DNA from: BCD1 sp942492125
GTDB lineage: Bacteria; Bacteroidota; Bacteroidia; Chitinophagales; Saprospiraceae
DNA length: 64,000 nt
Direction: 5' to 3'
Assembly: GCA_942492125.1 (NCBI GenBank)
Contig: CALODM010000013.1
Location: forward strand, 425,915-489,914
Part shown: one piece after another, positions 16,476 through 26,546 of the stretch
Numbering within the stretch: the first letter of the stretch is position 1
Layout of the letters: each line of letters opens with the position of its first letter
The notes under the pieces: generated by a model
Database searches by the model: none
Told to the model about the DNA's origin: nothing
What the model saw: the letters and a program-made list of their open reading frames with translations, nothing else
Made by a program: the position numbers and the translations under genes

Positions 16476-17891
16476 ATGAAAGTTGAACAAATATACACTG
16501 GCTGTCTGGCAGAAGCAGCCTATTACATTGTGAGCGAAAACGAAGCCATCATTATCGATCCGCTTCGCGAAACCGGCCCTTATATTGAGCGTCTTGAAAA
16601 GGACGGCGTAAAACTGAAATACATTTTCGAGACTCATTTTCACGCAGATTTTGTTTCCGGACACGTTGACCTTGCCAAAAAAACAGGGGCGACCATCGTT
16701 TATGGGCCTAATGCTGAAACCGCATACGATTCCTATTCCGCAAAAGATGGAGAGGTTTTTAATCTCGGAAAAGTGACCATGACCGTATTGCATACCCCGG
16801 GTCACACCATGGAAAGTTCCACTTACCTGTTAAAGGACGAAAATGGAAAAGATCATGCCATCTTCACCGGTGACACACTGTTTCTTGGAGATGTCGGAAG
16901 ACCTGATCTCGCTATTAAGCAAGGGGCAATAACGAAGGAAGATTTAGCAGGCTTCCTTTTTGACAGCCTGAGAAATAAAATCATGCCTTTGGCAGATGAT
17001 GTAACCGTATATCCCGGACATGGTGCCGGATCAGCTTGCGGTAAGAACCTCAGTACGGATACTGTGGATACTTTGGGCAACCAGAAAAAAACAAATTATG
17101 CCCTGCGTGCCGATATGACCAAAGAAGAATTTGTCAAAGAAGTAACCGATGGTTTGACACCTCCACCACAATACTTCCCTAAAAATGCGATGTTGAATAA
17201 GACAGGTTATGAAAGCGTGGACGAAGTGATGAAGCGCGGTACTGTAGCTTTGTCTCCAAGAGCTTTTGAAGCTGCAGCAGAAGAACATGAGGCTTTGATC
17301 CTGGATACGAGAAGCCAGGAAGTTTTTGGAAAAGGATTTATTCCTAATTCTATTTTTATCAGCCTTGATGGAAGCTTTGCCACATGGGTAGGTGCTTTGA
17401 TCGTAGATATTAAACAACCCATTCTTATCGTTGCTCCCAAAGGACGGGAAGAAGAAGCAGTCATGCGTCTTGCACGCGTAGGATATGATAATGCCATAGG
17501 ATACCTGGAAGGAGGATTTGAAGCATGGCAGGCTGTAGGAAGAGAGATTGATACCCTGGCTTCTGTAAACGCTAAGGAATTGGAAGGTGCATATACAGAA
17601 GATAAAGAGATTAATATTCTGGATGTTCGTAAACTTAGTGAATGGGAGGCAGAACACCTGGAATCTTCTCAGAATTTCCCATTGGATTTTATCAATTCCA
17701 ATATGAGTGAGGTGGACAGAAATAAAAAATACTACCTGCACTGACGGAGTGGTAACCGTTCAACTATTGCGGCCTCAATTCTGAAAGCAAGAGGGTTCCA
17801 TAACCTGGTCAATGTTTTGGCAAATTATGATGACTTTACCAAGACAAGTATTCCAAGAACGGAATATGTTTGTCCTTCAACTTTGAAATAA
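16476..17891 (+). CDS. Metallo-beta-lactamase fold / tandem rhodanese protein with in-frame TGA at the catalytic Cys (candidate selenoprotein or nonsense mutant)
   Basis: Of 471 codons, 422 precede a TGA at 17742-17744, after which the same frame continues for 48 codons to TAA at 17889. Residues 1-240 are a persulfide-dioxygenase/glyoxalase-II-type MBL domain (T-H54-F-H56-A-D58, H-T-P-G-H, F-T-G-D-T-L). Two rhodanese domains follow: the first (about 275-365) has no Cys in its active loop (I-V-A-P-K-G-R-E), the second reads Y-Y-L-H-[TGA]-R-S-G-N-R-S-T-I-A-A-S-I-L-K-A-R-G. In homologues the TGA position is the catalytic Cys. A hairpin (17759-17785) resembling a bacterial SECIS follows. The family handles persulfides and sulfane sulfur; the SulP gene behind it fits. 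The alternatives are a selenocysteine codon, a TGC/TGT-to-TGA mutation, or a sequence error. Confidence 0.88.
17759..17785 (+). promoter_or_regulatory. SECIS-like hairpin downstream of the in-frame TGA
   Basis: TTCA (17759-17762) pairs with TGAA (17782-17785) and ATTG (17766-17769) with CAAT (17776-17779), separated by a 3/2 internal loop; the apical loop is CGGCCT. The loop starts 25 bases after the TGA and has G at position 2. From memory, bacterial SECIS loops lie 16-37 bases after UGA with a G in the first two positions. The stem is short, so chance formation is quite possible. Confidence 0.35.
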
Positions 17892-17912
17892 ATTTTCTTG
17901 ATTGAATGATAC

Positions 17913-17952
17913 ACAGGACTCCATTGTATAATGGGGTCCTGTTTTATTTTTT
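17913..17952 (+). terminator. Rho-independent terminator after the MBL/rhodanese gene
   Basis: ACAGGACTCCATT (17913-17925), a four-base loop, AATGGGGTCCTGT (17930-17942; one G-T pair) and a T-rich tail. It separates the MBL/rhodanese gene from the SulP gene 33 bases further on, so some read-through may be needed for co-expression. Confidence 0.85.
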
Positions 17953-17985
17953 TACCTTTAAGCCCTTTAACATACACGGTTTGTA

Positions 17986-19692
17986 ATGAGTAAACAATCT
18001 GTAAACTTTGCTAAATTTTTTCCATTTCTAGAGTGGCTTCCCTTAACAAAAAAAACCTGGAAGGATGATCTTATTGCCGGAATTACCGGCACTATAATTG
18101 TCATTCCCCAGGCTGTGGCCTTTGCTATCATCGCAGGCTTACCGCCGGTTTATGGTTTTTATACCTCCATGATAACCCCGGTAATTGCGGCTTTGTTTGG
18201 CTCTTCCTACCATCTTATATCCGGACCAACTACCGCCATTTCGATTGTGGTTTATGCTACTTTGACGAATTTTGTGTCTCCGGAAACAGACCTGGAAGCA
18301 TTTGTTTCCATGGCTTTGGTACTGACTTTTTTGGCTGGATTATTTCAATTTGCCATGGGACTTTTGCGAATGGGCAAGTTGGTCAACTTTGTATCCCATT
18401 CTGTAATCATTGGATTTACAGCCGGAGCCGGTATCCTTATAGCATTTAAACAGTTAAAACATGTTTTTGCCTTGCCAGTTCCTCAGGGAAGTACGGTTTT
18501 GGAAATCATTACCTACATTGTGACCAATATCAGTGCCACCAATTGGCTGGTTTTTGCAGTAGCCGGTGGTACCCTTGCCATTGCGTTGGTTTTTAAGTTA
18601 TTCATCAAGCCGCTTTCCCGGTATTACATGCTCATTGCTATGGTATTGGGCAGTTTTTTGGCGATCTTTTTGGGGGGTGAAGCCGTAGGCATAGATACTG
18701 TTGGAGAAGTTCCATCCAATCTTCCTCCATTTAGGATTCCCGATCTCAGTTTTGAAAATATCAAGAGGTTAAGCTCCGGGGCTTTGGTTTTGGCCCTCCT
18801 CGGGTTGATTGAAGCTGTAGCTATTGCCAGGGCAATTGCTTTAAGTACCCATCAGCGGATCGATGGGAATCAGGAATTTATTGGTCAGGGACTGTCCAAT
18901 CTTGTGGCAAGTTTCTTTTCCAGTTATGCAGGATCAGGATCATTTACCCGTTCCGGTGTGAATTTTCAGGCTGGTGCCAAAACACCGTTGTCGGCTATTT
19001 TTGCTGCTTTTTTCCTAATGTTGGTTTTGTTGTTTTTTGCATCATATGCTTCCTATCTTCCCAAAGCTGCCATGGGAGGAATCATTTTGTTGGTTGGATA
19101 CAACCTCATCGATTTTCACCATATAAAACAGGTTTTAAAAACAAGTAAAAAGGAGACCATCGTTTTGGTCATTACGCTGATTGGTACACTTTTCTTTGAG
19201 CTCGAATTCGCCTTATTGGCGGGTATTTTTGCCTCCTTGTTTTTCTATCTGGAAAGAACCTCCAAACCAAATATTGCAGAGATGGGGCGCAACAAAACCG
19301 GTCAGTATGTCAATTTGATCCGGGAAGATGATCTCGTTGAAATTCCCAGAGTCAAAGTCATTAGAATTGATGGTTCCCTTTACTTTGCATCTATTGAAAA
19401 GATTGCCGATTATTTTGCTCACTTATATGAAGAAGAAGAAGTTGACCATGTTTTAATAATGGCGCAGGGAATAAACTTTATTGACCTCGGAGCAGCTGAG
19501 TGGCTGACCAATGAAATCAAAAAATGGCAGGAAACAAGGGGAGGTATTTATATGGAAGGCTTGAAGTTAGTCAGCCAGGATATTTTGATTAAGGGTGGAT
19601 TCCGTAATGTGATTGGCAGGCAGGTGTTCTTTAAAGATATGGATGAAGCTATTGCGGCTGTTGAAAGGAATAATATTGCGAAGACTCAATGA
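17986..19692 (+). CDS. SulP/SLC26-family anion transporter with STAS domain
   Basis: A 568-residue inner-membrane protein with 10 or more hydrophobic segments. The SulP signature region near residues 40-75 is clear (D-D-L-I-A-G-I-T-G, I-P-Q-A-V-A-F-A-I-I-A-G-L-P-P-V-Y-G) and S-G-P-T-T-A-I follows. Residues from about 440 form a cytoplasmic STAS domain (V-I-R-I-D-G-S-L-Y-F-A ... I-D-L-G-A-A-E-W-L). Family members carry sulfate, bicarbonate or other anions. The neighbouring persulfide-handling gene suggests sulfate or another sulfur oxyanion, but the sequence alone cannot decide. Its stop lies 3 bases from the convergent adhesin gene. Confidence 0.93.
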   Translation: MSKQSVNFAKFFPFLEWLPLTKKTWKDDLIAGITGTIIVIPQAVAFAIIAGLPPVYGFYTSMITPVIAALFGSSYHLISGPTTAISIVVYATLTNFVSPETDLEAFVSMALVLTFLAGLFQFAMGLLRMGKLVNFVSHSVIIGFTAGAGILIAFKQLKHVFALPVPQGSTVLEIITYIVTNISATNWLVFAVAGGTLAIALVFKLFIKPLSRYYMLIAMVLGSFLAIFLGGEAVGIDTVGEVPSNLPPFRIPDLSFENIKRLSSGALVLALLGLIEAVAIARAIALSTHQRIDGNQEFIGQGLSNLVASFFSSYAGSGSFTRSGVNFQAGAKTPLSAIFAAFFLMLVLLFFASYASYLPKAAMGGIILLVGYNLIDFHHIKQVLKTSKKETIVLVITLIGTLFFELEFALLAGIFASLFFYLERTSKPNIAEMGRNKTGQYVNLIREDDLVEIPRVKVIRIDGSLYFASIEKIADYFAHLYEEEEVDHVLIMAQGINFIDLGAAEWLTNEIKKWQETRGGIYMEGLKLVSQDILIKGGFRNVIGRQVFFKDMDEAIAAVERNNIAKTQ

Positions 19693-19694
19693 AG

Positions 19695-22600
19695 CTAACG
19701 AACCAAAGTTACTTCGCCGCTAAAATTAAGAACCCTGCCATTCGTACCCAGTAACCTGGCAGAATAGACAAATACTCCCGGGTTTAAAGGGGCTCCGTTA
19801 AACCTGCCGTCCCAGCCATGACTGGTATTTTGGGGATCATAATTCTTTTGGGTGAAAATGAGGTCTCCCCAGCGGTTGTAAATACAGAATTCCAGCACTT
19901 CGGAAATCCCTTTGGGGGCATACACCCGGAACAGATCATTGATTCCGTCATTGTTTGGAGAAAAGGCATTGGGAATAAATACCGGAATTTGATTGTTCAC
20001 AAAAATCGTTAATTGGTCAGAGTCCGTACATCCATTTTCATCTTGAACCACTATACGGTAAGTACTCGTTATGGTTGGGGCAACCCACCTGGAAAGTGAA
20101 CTAACATCGTTAAGACTATCTGGTGACCAAAAGATTGCGTCAATTGCTGAAAAAAGCCGGTTGACCAATGCATTTATCTGGATTTCATCCCCGATTAGAA
20201 TCGTATTGTCATCATTTTCAAAGTTTGCGGTCAAGGTTACCTCAAGCCTGTCTGGTTCAAATACTTCAATAACTTCTGAAGTCTCGCATCCATTGGCATC
20301 TATTATCATAAAACTATAACTACCACCACTCAAGCCAGAAAACAAGCTTTGTTCAATAAAGGGTTCCCCGTTTAAATAAACCTGGAAAGGCGGACTGCCT
20401 CCGCCGGAAATTGAATCAATTTGAATCAAGCCGTCATTTTCTCCATAACAGGAAACAGGAACGGTTGAAAAATGAGCATCTAGAAAAGCAATGTCCGAGT
20501 CTACCAAAACCTGATCCGAAGCGCTACAACCTGTTGTGGTATTGATCACTGAAATTTGATAAATGCCAGGCTGATTGACCTCTATCAGGGGCACATTGGA
20601 ATCAGGAATGTCAATTCCACTGGAAGTTGTCCAATGGATATCAAAATTTGTCCCGGCAGAAGTAAGACTGCCACCGATAATAACTTCCTCCATAAAGCAG
20701 TCCAAAGTTTTATTTTCTCCAGCATCGGCAACAGGGGAATTCAAAATATTTATAGAAACCGAAGTTTCATCTGCCGGGCAGGGTGCCGGAGAGGTTACTG
20801 TGTAAAGAAACTCATAATTTCCCGGGGAAAGATCACCCGGGGAAAGAGTTCCTCCTATGGGGTTAAAGGCATCAGAAGCTACGGGCGGATCAGCGTTTTC
20901 TGTCCAGACGCCTCCCGAATCTTCCTGGTTTAATAAGGTTTCGAGTGAAAGGATCGTATCGAGTCCTGAGCAAATTTGTAAAGTTTCAAGGGGCTGTCCG
21001 GCATTGGCGATGTAATTTACCTGAACTGCAAGGGGCCCGGGTAATGAGGGAATACACATCTCATTATCAGGATTCTGAATGTGGATAAGGGTGATGGCCG
21101 CATCAGTTTCCGGAAGGAAATTATAGCAATAGCCATCATTTATTGAAGGTAAGAGGATGGTGTCTGATCCTATGGATAAAACCACATCATAAAATGTTTC
21201 CAGGTCTGAAAATTGAAAAATAATCTTTGCAGAGTCTCCGAGGCAGAGGATATCCTGTTCAATAGACCATTCCATTGAGATGGTCGGGCAGGGTAGGGTA
21301 CTGCAGGAGAATGTTGTAATCTCATCCGGACATGAATTGGAGGACAGCGCCACTACATTAAATGCCAAGGTCGTATTAGGGGGAATCCCTTCGACTAAAA
21401 CAGCAGTATCAGCTATCCAGCTTTGTGCATAATCGGGATTCAAGGTCATTTCATACCCTGACGCTCCGGGAACCACCGGCCAGGATACGAGCATTGATTC
21501 CGCTGTTGATTCACAAACAGGTATTGGAGGCTCAAGCGGCTCAGATACAAGGATAGAATCCAACACTGAATCGGAGGTGCATGTAGAATCCTGGACGGAC
21601 AAGGATAAATAATGAATCCCGGGACTTGGGAAAACAAGATCAATCGGTCCTGGTCCACCGTTAAAATCCAAAGGGGCTCCATCAGAAAAGTGCCAGTTGA
21701 AAATAGCTTCTGCTGAGGCTGCCCCGGTGAAGGTAATGGTAGTCGTATCTGTTAAACAAAGGCTGTCAGCTAAGTTAAAAGTACTTTGGGGTTGGGCGAT
21801 AATACTAATATCAATCGTATCTGAATAACTGCAAACTGATTCCTGGTAGTGAACCACTACTTTGTTTTCCTGGCCTGTCATCGTACTGTTTATCCGAAAT
21901 AATCCATTGAGACTGTCGATAATCCCCATACCAGACCAGATTAGGGTTCCTGTATCGATGACTGAAGAGGAGCTAAGTGCTAATTGAATGGTGTCTTGCC
22001 CCGTAAAGCAAATTGGGTTAATAGGCTCAATTTCAATGTTTAAGGCAGGACAAGATAAAGTGCTGCACGAGCTCGTTGTAACGGTATCTCCACAATTGTT
22101 TTGATCCAGAATGGTGAGTTCAATTGAGGCGAGGGTCTCAGGATCCATTCCTGAAATTAAATAGGAAGTGTCCGAGGTCAGGTTTCCTGAAGGACCTTGC
22201 TGAAGGATCACCTGGTATTCGGAAACCCCGATGATGTCTTCCCAGGTAAATAGAATATCCGTCAGCCCGGCTTCGCAATGTATTGCAGGGAGGATAATTT
22301 GGGGGAGGACTTCAATAAATTGGGAAACACTATCTTGTCCGCAAAGGTCATGGCTAACAAAAAGTTCCATAGACTGAGATCCGGGGATGTTCCATTGAAC
22401 GGTGATGGAATCATTAGCAGGGGAATTGCTTAGCAATACTGCATTGCCAGGATTCCAGTTTAAGCTGATTTCAGAAGTTTGATTACCGGAAAAAATTATT
22501 TCTGTCGGGGTGGATATACAAACTGAATCGGGAATTTGAAAATCGGCCTGAGGCGTTGCCAATACTTCATAGACCAAAGTATCTTTAGTCGAACAAACAT

Positions 22601-23732
22601 CGCTGTTCAGGAAAAGATAAATTTCATTGGTACCGATCATTTGATCGTCTACGACCAATATTCCTGCAAGACTGTCGATAACACCAGTACCTTGCCAGGA
22701 AACACTGAAGCCACCTAAACTATCAGGCAGCATATATTCCAATAATAGGGTATCTGTTTGGCCCGTTGAAATACAAACAGGGTCAAAGGGCACAATTACA
22801 TCAACCACCTCAGGACAAAATACGGTTGTACAAACTGGAAGGGTTATACTGCCGGGACAGGAATTCGAACTTACGACAATCATTTGAATCCCAATGGACT
22901 GCCCTGGTGTAAGGTTAGATAAGAGGTAACTGGTGTCAGAAATAATGGTTCCCAGTGGTCCATCGATTACCGAAACAATATATGCTGTGGCATTTTCAAT
23001 GGTTTGCCATTCATACAAAATACTGCTAAGGGTCTCCGTACAATCAATAACAGGAGTATCCAGTGGGGTATCCACCTGGACTTCCATTGAAAAAGTTTCG
23101 GAAATACAAGGGCCATCTTCAATAGATAAACTAACGAGTTTGTTGCCGGGAGTATCCCAATGAACTCCCAGGATGTTTGCATTTTCAGCAACCAGGGTTC
23201 CTTGGTCAAAATCCCAATTAAACACGGCATCAGGACCCGCTTCACCGGTAAACAGAATGTTTAGAGTGTCTTGTTGGCACACGGGTTCAATAAGAATAAA
23301 TGAGGCCTCGGGCTGCTCAAAAATTTGAATGACGATCGAATCTGTAATGGTGGTATCCGGATTGGAAAAAGTATAAGAAATCGTATGATTTCCAGTGCCG
23401 GCAATTTGAGGATCAAAAATGCCGGCATTATTATCTACGATTCCGTTTCCGCTCCAGGTTCCTGTACCGGGGTCTCCGGTTATGGTAACGCCAAGGGCAA
23501 TAATTCCGGCGGAAGCCTCCAGGCAAATGGGGGGCACATTATTTATCGCTAAAGAGGAAGTTAAATAAGCCGGAGCAGCATAAGGAGTTGTTTCAACCAA
23601 TGCCAACGGCGCTTCCGAAGAATAAATTTCGAAAGTTTTAATATCTTGAAGGGCGTAAATTTGTTTCTTTTTCAAAACAAAAAAAGCAGACAAACCTACC
23701 AAAAATAAAAGTGGTAGAGCATACCTGTTCAT
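19695..23732 (-). CDS. Giant secreted adhesin-like protein with T9SS type B (CHU_C) sorting domain
   Basis: 1,345 residues. A hydrophobic N-terminal signal (residues 5-20) is followed by immunoglobulin/PKD-like beta modules. A unit of about 250 residues recurs, each copy ending with a Cys-rich block of the form C-x-T-x-x-C-P (near residues 305, 555 and 810). After residue 1100 there is a SprB-like repeat (V-S-C-Y-G-E-N-D-G-L-I-Q-I ... G-G-S-P-P-F-Q-V). The last 90 residues are the gliding-motility-associated CHU_C domain (F-I-P-N-A-F-S-P-N-N-D-G-I-N-D, N-R-W-G-D-L-I-F, W-D-G-R-F-N-G), which directs export by the type IX system. It is likely a surface adhesin or matrix protein; ligand unknown. 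It is next to a smaller paralogue with the same C-terminal layout. Confidence 0.93.
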   Translation of the reverse strand: MNRYALPLLFLVGLSAFFVLKKKQIYALQDIKTFEIYSSEAPLALVETTPYAAPAYLTSSLAINNVPPICLEASAGIIALGVTITGDPGTGTWSGNGIVDNNAGIFDPQIAGTGNHTISYTFSNPDTTITDSIVIQIFEQPEASFILIEPVCQQDTLNILFTGEAGPDAVFNWDFDQGTLVAENANILGVHWDTPGNKLVSLSIEDGPCISETFSMEVQVDTPLDTPVIDCTETLSSILYEWQTIENATAYIVSVIDGPLGTIISDTSYLLSNLTPGQSIGIQMIVVSSNSCPGSITLPVCTTVFCPEVVDVIVPFDPVCISTGQTDTLLLEYMLPDSLGGFSVSWQGTGVIDSLAGILVVDDQMIGTNEIYLFLNSDVCSTKDTLVYEVLATPQADFQIPDSVCISTPTEIIFSGNQTSEISLNWNPGNAVLLSNSPANDSITVQWNIPGSQSMELFVSHDLCGQDSVSQFIEVLPQIILPAIHCEAGLTDILFTWEDIIGVSEYQVILQQGPSGNLTSDTSYLISGMDPETLASIELTILDQNNCGDTVTTSSCSTLSCPALNIEIEPINPICFTGQDTIQLALSSSSVIDTGTLIWSGMGIIDSLNGLFRINSTMTGQENKVVVHYQESVCSYSDTIDISIIAQPQSTFNLADSLCLTDTTTITFTGAASAEAIFNWHFSDGAPLDFNGGPGPIDLVFPSPGIHYLSLSVQDSTCTSDSVLDSILVSEPLEPPIPVCESTAESMLVSWPVVPGASGYEMTLNPDYAQSWIADTAVLVEGIPPNTTLAFNVVALSSNSCPDEITTFSCSTLPCPTISMEWSIEQDILCLGDSAKIIFQFSDLETFYDVVLSIGSDTILLPSINDGYCYNFLPETDAAITLIHIQNPDNEMCIPSLPGPLAVQVNYIANAGQPLETLQICSGLDTILSLETLLNQEDSGGVWTENADPPVASDAFNPIGGTLSPGDLSPGNYEFLYTVTSPAPCPADETSVSINILNSPVADAGENKTLDCFMEEVIIGGSLTSAGTNFDIHWTTSSGIDIPDSNVPLIEVNQPGIYQISVINTTTGCSASDQVLVDSDIAFLDAHFSTVPVSCYGENDGLIQIDSISGGGSPPFQVYLNGEPFIEQSLFSGLSGGSYSFMIIDANGCETSEVIEVFEPDRLEVTLTANFENDDNTILIGDEIQINALVNRLFSAIDAIFWSPDSLNDVSSLSRWVAPTITSTYRIVVQDENGCTDSDQLTIFVNNQIPVFIPNAFSPNNDGINDLFRVYAPKGISEVLEFCIYNRWGDLIFTQKNYDPQNTSHGWDGRFNGAPLNPGVFVYSARLLGTNGRVLNFSGEVTLVR

Positions 23733-23822
23733 AGGCTAAGACAGAATTTACCACAAATTAGGAAAAATTGTGAATTGATCCGTCCATTGAGTTCTTTAAA
23801 AATAGAGAAGAGCATTCAAAAA

Positions 23823-26161
23823 TTAATATAACAAACTCACTTCTCCCATTTTTTTAACAATGCTTCCGTCCGTCATTTTAATTTGAACAAAGTAAACATA
23901 TACGCCTGTTGGCATCTTTTGACCCTGACGGTCTCCATTCCAGCCGCCATCAGTTGAATTAGGCAGAAAGTCCTTGTTTTGAAATACCATGCCTCCCCAG
24001 CGATCCATTACGGTAAATTCCAGGATCTTTTCAATGCCCTTTCCCCCTGGATGAAAAAATGATCATTGATCCCGTCGTCATTGGGAGAAAAAGCATTGGG
24101 AAGGTAGATATTGTCTTTCTTTTCAACGAGAATGCTCAATTCATCAAAGGCGATACAACCATTGTCATCCGTTACCGAAATGGAATAAACAGTTGACTGG
24201 GCCGGGGTGACCGTGATTTCGAAGCAGCCGAAACAACCTGGAATTTGAGGGTCCCATACGATGGTATCGATTTTCTCAGGAGTTGAATTGGTAATAACAC
24301 TTAAAGTAATACTATCTCCAAGAGAAAGCGTAACCGGATCTCCGGGAATATTGGCAGATAGGGTGGCAATGAGTTGACTGGAAGGCTCCAGATTGAACTC
24401 AAGGGAGGTTTCGCAACCATTCACATCCATGGCCGACAAGCTATAGTTGCCCGCCGACAATCCGGTAAATGCTGTTTGACTACTATAGGTCGATCCATCT
24501 ATGGAAAAAAGGTAAGGCTCATTTCCCCCTGAAACCGACGTTACGGTAATGACTCCGTCATCTGTGGCATTACAGGAGATGGGACTTGATGCAGCTGTCA
24601 AGGTCAGGTCTGCAATATTTGAAATAACTTCAGTTTCATCTGTATTCGAACAACCGGTAAGCGGGTCAGTTACCAAAAGGCTATAAATACCGGCAGCATC
24701 CACAGATAAGGTGGGGGAGAAAGCTCCTGAAATCACTCCATTGTTATTTGACCACGAATAATTAAGTCCGGGGTCGGCTATGGTGTTGCCCAGGACTGTT
24801 GTTGTTTCGAAACAGTCGATCACCTGATCGGTACCGGCATCAGCAACAGGGTTGGGATGAATGGTTATGGAAACCACGACACTGCTGGCCGGGCAAGGAT
24901 CTACGGTTTCATGGCTGTATTCGAAGAGGTAGGTTCCTGTTTCTTGCCCTGCTGTATTGAAAGTTCCATCGGAGGCACTAAAGGCATTGCCGGTGGATGG
25001 AACATTGGATAATTCCATCCATGTCCCGCCCGGGCTTTCCCCGCTGAGGCGATCAGCCAGAACAATGGTTTCATTTTCCCCAACACAAAGGTCATAGTCC
25101 TCTGCCGTTCCGGATTCAAAATAGGGTGCAACTCCCAGTGTCCAGGAAAAAGACGTTGAGCATTCACCTGTTTCAACCGTATAAGTCACTTCATGTAATC
25201 CCGGCCCGAGATAGCCGGGATCAAAAAGGTCAGCTCCTATTTCATTAATCGTCCAAAAACCACCACTCTGAGCTGTCGCAGACAACCATGTGTTCGGGTC
25301 AACCGGCTCATCATTTTCGCAGAACAATCCAGGGTTTATCCAGGAAGCATCTAGTGCATTAATATCAACTGTGACCTCATCGGTCAGCACGCAGATCTGT
25401 TGGAAAGAAATATCATCCATGGCGAAATCATTACCATTGGGTGTCAGGTTGGAATTGACGATACATATCTCTGCGGATATGGCCGTACCGGAATTCCATT
25501 GTGCGGAAAATTGTTCCCATGAGCATGTGTTGGAACTGGCATTAAATATATCACCTATCAGATTACCGTTGATGGAGAATTGTAATTGAGCAGGATTTTC
25601 ATCGGTAACAGAGGTTATCCAGGCGCTAAAATCGTAATCAGTTCCTTGCGCTACATCTATGGTCTGGCACCAGATATTGTTGGGCAGTCCGGAAGCATTC
25701 ACAACCATCATATTACCGCCGCCGGTATGATCACTGCAATTATCAAAATGATTATGGGTATCTCCGGCATTATTGGCAATGGCGTACTGGCCTTCGTTGG
25801 ACAATAAGCCAACACCACCTCCGGTACCGTAGATATAATCACTGGAAAAACCGGTATCGCCCTGGCTGAAATCTCCGTTGACCACAAGGTTGACATCTGA
25901 TAGTAACTCAATACTTAACTGCAAAGTAGTAGAGCTGCTAATATCTGCTGTGGTAGTAAGGCTTGCAGGGTTTGAAAACAATTCCTGGGGAGACCAGCTT
26001 ACAGATATCGGGGAAGCCGAACTGGTTCCGTTTAGTGATATTTGGCCGGGTTCACACAATACCTGATCCGGACCCGCATCGATCTGAAAGTTACATATCT
26101 GTGCAATGGGAAAAAAGGGAATTGACGTGAGTAGGATAATAACAAAAAGCGCTCTGATCAT
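23823..26161 (-). pseudogene. Secreted adhesin-like protein with T9SS type B sorting domain, frameshifted near the C-terminus
   Basis: About 779 codons. Signal peptide at residues 1-21 (ends F-P-I-A-Q). A jelly-roll-like region (about residues 75-255: 'NLVVNGDFSQGDTGF...', 'CSWEQFSAQW') resembles carbohydrate-binding modules. PKD/SprB-like modules follow (P-I-S-C-N-A-T-D-D-G-V-I-T-V). The CHU_C domain starts Y-L-P-N-A-F-S-P-N-D-D-G-I-N-D-H-F-F and is cut in a run of five G (plus-strand C at 24043-24047); a sixth G joins it to the rest, M-D-R-W-G-G-M-V-F and W-N-G-D-R-Q-G. Without repair the product would end in the middle of its sorting domain and probably not be exported. Similar in layout to the neighbouring 1,345-residue protein. 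Confidence 0.9.
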
Positions 26162-26266
26162 TTTTTAAGGATTATGGATAATAAAATTGCCCCGGGCAAT
26201 TAATTATTGTTCTGAGACAGATTTCATTTCTGAAATCAATCAAGCCGTCCTTTTTACTCACTGCTG

Positions 26267-26274
26267 CAAAGATA
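26267..26274 (-). promoter_or_regulatory. Bacteroidota -7 element upstream of the second adhesin gene
   Basis: TATCTTTG on the minus strand, about 105 bases before the ATG at 26161, inside the otherwise featureless AT-rich 26162-26546 gap between the divergent adhesin and COG3581-like genes. No clear -33 partner. Confidence 0.45.
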
Positions 26275-26546
26275 AATAAATTAAAAATATAAACTGAATT
26301 TCGGATTTAATACTCTTTTAAAAACTAAATATATGACGTAAACATTGATATTCTTCGAAAAAATGTTTAATTTGATGATTATTTTGAAGTCAGTTGAACC
26401 TCAAATTTGACATTCACACCCACGACCGTCAACTGAACTTCCACCTTTTATACTTTCCATAAATTGTATTATCTGTGTTTAGCCTCAGGTGCCGCTTTGG
26501 TATTGTTTTGGCTATTTTTTCTTTTTACCAGGTAAAAGATACAATT

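Noticed and set aside
17031..17741. 236-codon antisense frame inside the MBL/rhodanese gene
   Set aside because: It mirrors a strongly conserved gene and has Cys/Phe-rich, low-plausibility sequence; a shadow frame.
22858..22870. tRNA T-loop-like ATTCGAA sequence
   Set aside because: It lies inside the large adhesin reading frame and no cloverleaf can be built around it.
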